Below are positions 58,409-64,000 of a stretch of 64,000 nt of DNA, one piece after another. The translations under genes were made by a program, and so were the position numbers. Position 1 is the first letter of the stretch; each line of letters opens with the position of its first letter. The notes beneath the pieces are model-generated. The model worked only from the letters and a program-made list of their open reading frames with translations. It was not told where the DNA came from and searched no databases. Source of the DNA: Hyunsoonleella aestuarii (GTDB lineage: Bacteria > Bacteroidota > Bacteroidia > Flavobacteriales > Flavobacteriaceae); the NCBI RefSeq assembly GCF_006148925.1, contig NZ_VAWB01000002.1, positions 124,001 to 188,000 of the forward strand, read 5' to 3'.

Positions 58409-59738
58409 ATAGCAGTCCCCGTGCTTTTATTTCTAAGTATTTATTGATGGTGTCAATGGTTAAATCTTCTGGAGATGTTAGGATTGATTGTATTCCATAT
58501 TTTTTTAATTCATTCACAATAAGTCGTTTTTCGAAGGCGAATTTTTCGGCAATTACTTTATCGTAAGCTTGTTGAACAGTTTCTGCTTTTTCGGTTATTA
58601 AGCTATTGAGTTCGGTGTTTTTAAAGAAAATGACAACCAGTAAATGGCTATTGGCAATACCTTTTAAGTAAGGGATTTGCCTGTGTAAACCATCTAAAGT
58701 TTCAAAATTCGTATAAAGAAGTACTAAACTACGATGTTTAATATTTCTTTTTATATCTGAATAAAGCCTGCCAAAATCGCTTTCATAAAAATTTGTTTTG
58801 AGATTGTATAAATTTTCTAGAATTAAGTTCATTTGTGATGTTCGACGTTCTGCGACCACTCGATTTTCTACTTTTTTAGAAAAAGAAAAAACACCTGCTT
58901 TATCTTGTTTCTTTAAGGCAACATTTGAAATGACAAGTGAAGCGTTGATGGCGTAATCAAGAAGTGATAAACCTTCGAAAGGCATTCTCATAACACGTCC
59001 TTTGTCAATTACTGAGTAAACAGGCTGTGATTTTTCATCTTGAAATTGATTAACCATTAATTGGTTTTTCTTTGCAGTTGCTTTCCAATTAATGGTCCGT
59101 AGATCATCACCTAAAACATAATCTTTTATCTGTTCAAATTCCATAGTATGTCCTAACCGACGTACTTTTTTAATACCATATTGTTGTAGGTTATTACTAA
59201 TGGCGAGTAAATCGTACTTGCGTAATTGCATAAAACTAGGGTAGGTAGGAATGACGGTGTCGTCATTAAAACTAAAGCGTCTTGATATTAGACCAAAAAT
59301 GGAAGAAATATAAATATTCAGCTTTCCAAAATGATATTCACCGCGCTCTGTTGGTCTGATTTTGTATTGTAACTCTGTACTACTTAAAGGAGCAAGCTTT
59401 CTTTCAATCTTAAAATTTCTTGCTTGAAACTGTTCTGGTATTTCATCAATAATTACAACATAAATTGGGAACGTGTAAAAATTTTCAATTTTTAGCCCAA
59501 CAGGATTTTCATCACCATTAGAAAGTTTCTCAGGAAGTCTTCTTACACCATTAATGCCTTTATAGGTATAGAAAAGAATTAAGGTGTCTAAAACGTTAAG
59601 CGCTAGGAAAATCAACAAAAATAACTTAGCAATGTTAAACCATCTTGGGAAAACGAAACCAAGAATAAACATAAGCATCAAGCCTATACAGATGTAAAAA
59701 AATCGATTTTGTATGTAGAATGGCTTAAGGCGTTTCAA
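58407..59738 (-). CDS. DUF58 protein of MoxR operon
   Basis: The protein has 443 residues. Two N-terminal helices (about residues 12-50) are followed by a domain with the DUF58 signature LGDDLRTINWKATAKKNQLMV around residue 210, then a VWA-like end. It works with MoxR-type AAA ATPases as a likely substrate or partner in the maturation of enzymes or membrane complexes. It lies 61 nt after moxR. Last gene of the operon in this window. Confidence 0.9.
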   Translation of the reverse strand: MKRLKPFYIQNRFFYICIGLMLMFILGFVFPRWFNIAKLFLLIFLALNVLDTLILFYTYKGINGVRRLPEKLSNGDENPVGLKIENFYTFPIYVVIIDEIPEQFQARNFKIERKLAPLSSTELQYKIRPTERGEYHFGKLNIYISSIFGLISRRFSFNDDTVIPTYPSFMQLRKYDLLAISNNLQQYGIKKVRRLGHTMEFEQIKDYVLGDDLRTINWKATAKKNQLMVNQFQDEKSQPVYSVIDKGRVMRMPFEGLSLLDYAINASLVISNVALKKQDKAGVFSFSKKVENRVVAERRTSQMNLILENLYNLKTNFYESDFGRLYSDIKRNIKHRSLVLLYTNFETLDGLHRQIPYLKGIANSHLLVVIFFKNTELNSLITEKAETVQQAYDKVIAEKFAFEKRLIVNELKKYGIQSILTSPEDLTIDTINKYLEIKARGLL

Positions 59739-59799
59739 AAAAAATTAGTTAAAAGTAGATTTTTCACTCCGTTTAGTATGACATAAGTTCCATTAGTCA

Positions 59800-60873
59800 T
59801 TATCTTGGTATTTCAACTGCTTCAATAATTTGTTTAATAATTTGTTTTGTGGTAACGCCTTCCATTTCGCGTTCTGGAGTCACAATAACACGATGTTGTA
59901 ATACAGGAATTGCGGCTTGTTTAATGTCTTCTGGAGTCACAAAGTCACGACCATTCATAGCGGCAAAAGCTTTACTTGCTTTTAAAATAGCAATCGAAGC
60001 TCTTGGTGATGCACCGAGATATAAAAATGGATTACTCCTTGTATTTACGATAATATCTGCAATGTACTTTACTAAATGCGATTCTATGATTATTTGATTA
60101 ACTAATTCTTGAAATTTGGAAATTTCAGTTTTGCTAAGATGAGCAGTAATCTTATCTGTTTTCTTAGAGCCTTTCAGATCTTGTTCTCGATTAATAATTT
60201 CAATTTCTTCAATAAGATTTGGATAGTCTATATCTATCTTAAACAGAAATCGATCTAACTGAGCTTCTGGGAGTCTATAAGTACCTTCTTGCTCTATTGG
60301 ATTTTGAGTTGCTAATACTATAAAAGGTAAATTCATTTCATATTTGTGTCCATCGATGGTAATTTGACGCTCTTCCATCACCTCAAATAAGGCTGCTTGA
60401 GTTTTAGCTGGTGCACGGTTTATTTCATCTATTAAAACCATATTCGAGAAAATTGGGCCTTTTTTGAATTCGAATTCAGATGATTTCATATCAAACACAG
60501 ACGTTCCTAAAATGTCGCTAGGCATTAAGTCTGGTGTAAATTGTATCCGACTAAATTCAATATCCAAAGACTTAGCAAGTAGTTTAGCTGAAATTGTTTT
60601 AGCTACTCCTGGAACACCTTCTATTAATGAATGTCCATTTGAAAGAATAGATGCAATTAGCATATCAACCATTGCTTTTTGACCAACAATGACCTTGCTT
60701 ATTTCGTTCTTTATTAAGTTAATCCCTTCTTCCAGTTCACTTAAGTCAACGCGGTTTTTAAAGTCTAAGTTTTCTTCTTTAGAAGGTTCATTACCTGTCA
60801 AAGTATTTTCAAAATCTTGCTGTTCCTTATTAGGTTTTAAATTAGTTTCGTGGTCCTTGTTTAATTCCTCCAT
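59800..60873 (-). CDS. MoxR-family AAA+ ATPase
   Basis: The protein has 357 residues. After an acidic N-terminal extension (about 45 residues), Walker A GVPGVAKT, Walker B LIDEINRAPAKTQAAL, sensor and AEAQLDRF-like motifs of MoxR ATPases are visible. MoxR proteins act as chaperone-like ATPases for metalloenzymes or extracytoplasmic complexes. The start overlaps nothing; 2 nt separate it from DUF4350. Confidence 0.94.
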   Translation of the reverse strand: MEELNKDHETNLKPNKEQQDFENTLTGNEPSKEENLDFKNRVDLSELEEGINLIKNEISKVIVGQKAMVDMLIASILSNGHSLIEGVPGVAKTISAKLLAKSLDIEFSRIQFTPDLMPSDILGTSVFDMKSSEFEFKKGPIFSNMVLIDEINRAPAKTQAALFEVMEERQITIDGHKYEMNLPFIVLATQNPIEQEGTYRLPEAQLDRFLFKIDIDYPNLIEEIEIINREQDLKGSKKTDKITAHLSKTEISKFQELVNQIIIESHLVKYIADIIVNTRSNPFLYLGASPRASIAILKASKAFAAMNGRDFVTPEDIKQAAIPVLQHRVIVTPEREMEGVTTKQIIKQIIEAVEIPR

Positions 60874-60875
60874 AT

Positions 60876-62072
60876 TTATTTGGTGTAAAAATCTTCAATA
60901 GTTCTATTTAATCGCAGCAAATCACTTTCATAACATTCGCGTTTTGCTTTTAATTGTCTAATAATGGTAATTAATTTTTTTATTTCTGGTTGTTTCTTGC
61001 CAGATTTCAAACTTAAGTTTTTTATAAATTTATCATCTAAAGTTTGGGTATCTAAATAATAAACACGCCTTAAATATTCTAAAAAGTAAGTGATCTTTTT
61101 ATCAATAATAGTATTATGGTCTTTAGTTTCATAATATAGATTACCAATTGTTTTAGTAAAAGCAATGGTTGTATTTTCTAATGGTTTAATAACTTTAATA
61201 ATACGTTGTTTACGTTTTGCATTAAAAATCATAAAACATACTAAGCTTATTAAGGCGATGTACCATGCCCATCGCAATGCAGGCTCACCGAGTATAAAAC
61301 GTAAAGGAGAGTGTCCTAAATCTGCTCCAATTTTATTTCTAGAATCGAAATGTATTATGTCATCACTAATGTATGATAGCGATGCCGCAGCATAATCTTT
61401 ATGATTTTCCTTTAGCAAATGATAATTTGTAAAGGTAATTGGTTGAAGATGTAAATAGAAATTGCCAAAACCATGATTAACTTTTACAAAATTGATATGA
61501 TTAATGGAATCGAATTTTTGATAACCTAAAACTGTCGTTGATGTAGAGTCTAGTTTTGAGAAATAATAATTACTTAGACCTTTTTCAATGGTTATAGAGT
61601 CTCTCTTTAAATTTGGGTTAGCATAACTAAATTGAGCTTTACCTTTAAAATTATAGTCGTAATTCACTTCTATAGCTAATGAGTCTAATATTTTTTGAGG
61701 TGGATAATTAGAAGAAATAAACACAGTATTACCATGTGAGGTAAAATCTAGCAATTCCTGAGCTGAAACCTCGTCTAGATCTGCATGTTCATTTATGAGC
61801 ATATAAGTTCCGGATGTTATATAAGTACTATCTTTCCAGTTGTAGAATTCATCAAAGTATTCAAATGGTGTTACTCTAATATTATTAATTTCGGTATCTG
61901 GTAATAGTTTGTTTATTTCGTTAAGTAAGATAAAAGTACCATACGGTATTTTGTGATTTTCATTGTAGGTACGTCTCCAATTTATGGGTTTAGGTTTCGA
62001 AAATTCGATCGCTAAAATTCCAACAAAAAGAACAACAAGTATACCTACATATATTTTTACCGTTTTACTCAT
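60876..62072 (-). CDS. DUF4350 membrane protein of MoxR operon
   Basis: The protein has 398 residues. One N-terminal helix (about 5-23), a periplasmic DUF4350 domain (about 30-255), a second helix (about 262-285) and a cytoplasmic helical tail. It is a standard member of the Bacteroidota MoxR-DUF58-DUF4350-DUF4129 cluster. The start overlaps the DUF4129 stop by 4 nt. Function of the family is unknown. Confidence 0.88.
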   Translation of the reverse strand: MSKTVKIYVGILVVLFVGILAIEFSKPKPINWRRTYNENHKIPYGTFILLNEINKLLPDTEINNIRVTPFEYFDEFYNWKDSTYITSGTYMLINEHADLDEVSAQELLDFTSHGNTVFISSNYPPQKILDSLAIEVNYDYNFKGKAQFSYANPNLKRDSITIEKGLSNYYFSKLDSTSTTVLGYQKFDSINHINFVKVNHGFGNFYLHLQPITFTNYHLLKENHKDYAAASLSYISDDIIHFDSRNKIGADLGHSPLRFILGEPALRWAWYIALISLVCFMIFNAKRKQRIIKVIKPLENTTIAFTKTIGNLYYETKDHNTIIDKKITYFLEYLRRVYYLDTQTLDDKFIKNLSLKSGKKQPEIKKLITIIRQLKAKRECYESDLLRLNRTIEDFYTK

Positions 62073-62833
62073 ACCTTTATTGAATTTAAAAAATTAATAA
62101 AAGCTTGTTTAGCTCTACTGAATTGAGCCTCGTTCACATTAAATTCGCCATACCAAATGTAGTTGTATAAATAGGAAGTATAAGCAAATTCATTTTTTAT
62201 GCTTTCTGAGGTAATTTCGCTATGATAATCGCTATTCGTTTTTTCGACATCATATTCAATGATCTCTGATTCAGTAAGTGATTTTAAAAGCCATAAATAG
62301 TAATACCGAACAGCTAAACGGAAATCTTTTTGCTTTTCAGCAAAGGCTATAAGAGATTTAAAGTTGGAAGTGCGAATGTTATTTTCAACATCGGTAACTG
62401 GTATGATATTTTTATCTGATGATTTTCCAAAAACCCAAGAACCTTCATCATTCATAACAGCTTTGAAGATAAAATAAACAACGAGTAAAAATATAATTAC
62501 TCCAGCAATTTTTATGGCAATATCAGTTAGATCTAAAGCTTGACCTTTATTTTTAATACTAAATAAATCTCTAAAAAAATCACTTAACCATTGTTTAAAT
62601 CGTGTCCACCATCCCGAACTTTCCACAGACCGTTCGTAAATGTAGTCTTCACCAGTATATTTGTCGTCTAAATTTTCAAATCGTAGCGGTTTAATATAAC
62701 TCGTATCAATTTGTAAACTATCTTGTTCTATAAAAGTAGTATTCGCATGAATTACTGGGATATCAGCATTAAAGGCATTGCAGTAAAACCCGAATAGGAG
62801 TAGGACTATATGTATACGAAGTATTCTATTCAC
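62069..62833 (-). CDS. DUF4129 membrane protein of MoxR operon
   Basis: The protein has 254 residues. A signal-like leader (about residues 1-22), periplasmic segment, membrane helix (about 105-127) and a C-terminal cytoplasmic domain with FRLAVRYYYLWLLKSL and YIWYGEFNVNEAQF, characteristic of DUF4129. It overlaps its neighbours by 8 and 4 nt. Often linked to transglutaminase or MoxR systems; activity unknown. Confidence 0.88.
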   Translation of the reverse strand: MNRILRIHIVLLLFGFYCNAFNADIPVIHANTTFIEQDSLQIDTSYIKPLRFENLDDKYTGEDYIYERSVESSGWWTRFKQWLSDFFRDLFSIKNKGQALDLTDIAIKIAGVIIFLLVVYFIFKAVMNDEGSWVFGKSSDKNIIPVTDVENNIRTSNFKSLIAFAEKQKDFRLAVRYYYLWLLKSLTESEIIEYDVEKTNSDYHSEITSESIKNEFAYTSYLYNYIWYGEFNVNEAQFSRAKQAFINFLNSIKV

Positions 62834-63767
62834 CAGATCCTATTTGATCTATTATGCTTTTTGTATTTATGTTTTCGTTATCTTCTTTAAGGCTATAAAA
62901 AATAATACCTTGATTAAGTTGAACAATACTTCCTAAAATGGCACTGACAATAAAAGTCAAAAAGAAAACTAAAAGCATAATCATGGTCATTGTACTTCCC
63001 AATTCTTCTTGACTAGGCCCACCACTATCAATAGTGGTAAACAAACTTGCCATTCCAAATAAATAAGGAACTAAACTAATAACGTTTTGTATAATATAAC
63101 TTATTAAATAAAATAGACCAACGCAACCAACTGCTGACCAAAACTTCGATTTTAAAAGTTGCCATGCATACCCAAAACTACCCCAAATGTCTTTTTTGTT
63201 TTCTAAATACTCCATAAGAGTCATGCTATAAAAAAGCATAAATGCACCAATTAGCAGTGGAATGGTTAAAATCCCAATAATTGTGATAATGAGTGCAAAT
63301 GCCCCAATAACAAAACCAATAAATAATGGAATTGCAATAAGAATACTGCACAGTATATATATTACGAGCTTGCCTAAATTAGATTTATAGGCATTTATAA
63401 GGTGTGAGGTGTCAAATCGACTTCCTTCATGGTTTGAATAAAGTTTTAGATAAATAGCTGGATAAGCATAAGACACCATGCCAGCTATAAGAGCAACTAC
63501 AATAAAAACCAAAGACATTAACACGAAAAGGCCTAAGTTTTCATTAATATAGTCGTCAACAAGGGTTGTACTTTTGCCTTCTAATAAACCGCCGAAAATA
63601 AAATCGGTATAAAATTTAGTAAAGAAATAACCTAAAACCACAAGTATTAAAAGAAAAGCACCATTTATAATAAAGTAATGCTTGAAAAAGTGTTTACCCT
63701 CTTGTTTAAGAAATGTAAATGTGTCTTGAAAAAATTCACTAAACCCTCTCGATTTATATAATTGCAT
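62826..63767 (-). CDS. Multi-helix membrane protein of MoxR operon
   Basis: The protein has 313 residues with about six hydrophobic helices, a cytosolic N-terminus (KSRGFSEFFQDTFTFLKQEG) and a Gly-rich mid-section GGPSQEELGST. This matches the DUF4013/GdpD-membrane-domain-like proteins usually found between SpoIIM-like and DUF4129 genes in such operons. No catalytic residues. It overlaps both neighbours (8 and 14 nt). Confidence 0.8.
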   Translation of the reverse strand: MQLYKSRGFSEFFQDTFTFLKQEGKHFFKHYFIINGAFLLILVVLGYFFTKFYTDFIFGGLLEGKSTTLVDDYINENLGLFVLMSLVFIVVALIAGMVSYAYPAIYLKLYSNHEGSRFDTSHLINAYKSNLGKLVIYILCSILIAIPLFIGFVIGAFALIITIIGILTIPLLIGAFMLFYSMTLMEYLENKKDIWGSFGYAWQLLKSKFWSAVGCVGLFYLISYIIQNVISLVPYLFGMASLFTTIDSGGPSQEELGSTMTMIMLLVFFLTFIVSAILGSIVQLNQGIIFYSLKEDNENINTKSIIDQIGSGE

Positions 63768-64000
63768 GTTTTTGTATAAGTTTTCTGTTTAAAATAAATG
63801 GATATATTAAATAATAAAAAGAGATAATACTAAGTGTAAATAGAATAATGCCTACCGCTAACCAGTTAGGCATCGTATTAGAATATCTTGTAACAAAACC
63901 CTCTAAAAAACCAGCTGCAATAGTGAACGGAAAGGTGCTTATTAAAATTTTGACACCATCTTTCATTCCAGTTTTAAACGAAGTTATGCGAGAGTATGTT
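63754..64000 (-). CDS. SpoIIM-family (stage II sporulation M-like) membrane protein, truncated by window edge
   Basis: Only the C-terminal part is inside the window; the frame stays open through the right edge (TYSRITSFKTG before an internal Met at 63966), so the start lies beyond it. Two hydrophobic helices and the phrase TIAAGFLEGFVTRYS match the SpoIIM/DUF95 family, which forms the promoter-proximal membrane component of MoxR operons in Bacteroidota. It overlaps the next gene by 14 nt. Confidence 0.82.
   Translation of the reverse strand, partial: TYSRITSFKTGMKDGVKILISTFPFTIAAGFLEGFVTRYSNTMPNWLAVGIILFTLSIISFYYLIYPFILNRKLIQKHAII

Noticed and set aside
49700-64000. Extension of the operator regulon into the right part of the window
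   Set aside because: No TGAT-N4-ATCA with a box at 23 nt was found upstream of trxB, PadR, AIM24, oxyR or MoxR units; these have ordinary -7 elements.

Overview
The window looks like the chromosome of a marine-type Flavobacteriia (Bacteroidota). It is AT-rich and lacks Shine-Dalgarno sequences. Its promoters have the Bacteroidota TAnnTTTG -7 element, and it carries family-typical modules: PadR/PspC/DUF2807, MoxR/DUF58/DUF4350/DUF4129, and lipoproteins with short N-terminal lipoboxes.

Region 1 (1-9980, + strand) is one energy-metabolism operon. A very large 2-oxoacid:ferredoxin oxidoreductase (5' end outside the window) is followed by rnfC, rnfD, rnfG, rnfE, rnfA, a small cysteine-rich NqrM-like membrane protein, a ferredoxin-NADP+ reductase-type flavoprotein, and rnfB. 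It links oxoacid oxidation, ferredoxin, NAD(P)H and ion pumping.

Region 2 (about 10-48.7 kb) is a stress and low-energy island. It holds five double-domain universal stress proteins, Hsp20, a beta-CASP RNase, an ATP-cone/Mrr-type nuclease, an eRF1-like protein, DUF2267 and TerB-like proteins, thioredoxin, an S2P/CBS protease, an ABC exporter, CbpA/CbpM chaperones, MscS, a P1B-4 metal ATPase, an Mla-type lipid transporter, an ABC1 kinase, CBS and HMA proteins and a fermentative D-lactate dehydrogenase. At its centre are a LOV-domain (blue-light/flavin) histidine kinase and a receiver-CRP/FNR fusion regulator. By reading the intergenic regions I found 17 copies of a TGAT-N4-ATCA palindrome (12 exact, 5 with one mismatch). 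By hand count, each is followed exactly 23 nt later by a TAnnTTTA/G-like -10 box, which gives 19 promoters with class II FNR geometry. They precede nearly every transcription unit of the island and were not seen in regions 1 or 3. The set recalls the mycobacterial DosR dormancy regulon in content. One of these promoters drives an untranslated array of three ~180-nt units, each with a terminator hairpin.

Region 3 (49-64 kb) is ordinary chromosome: a lipoprotein, trxB, tRNA-Pro(GGG), the DUF2807/PspC/PadR envelope-stress module, DUF4870, DUF4442 and AIM24-like proteins, oxyR with a divergent candidate small RNA, and the MoxR operon, whose SpoIIM-like first gene runs off the right edge.

Also present are two ~140-bp palindromic elements at convergent gene ends and a decayed 1-Cys peroxiredoxin. 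Functions are read from motifs; operator spacing was counted by hand and no searches were run.
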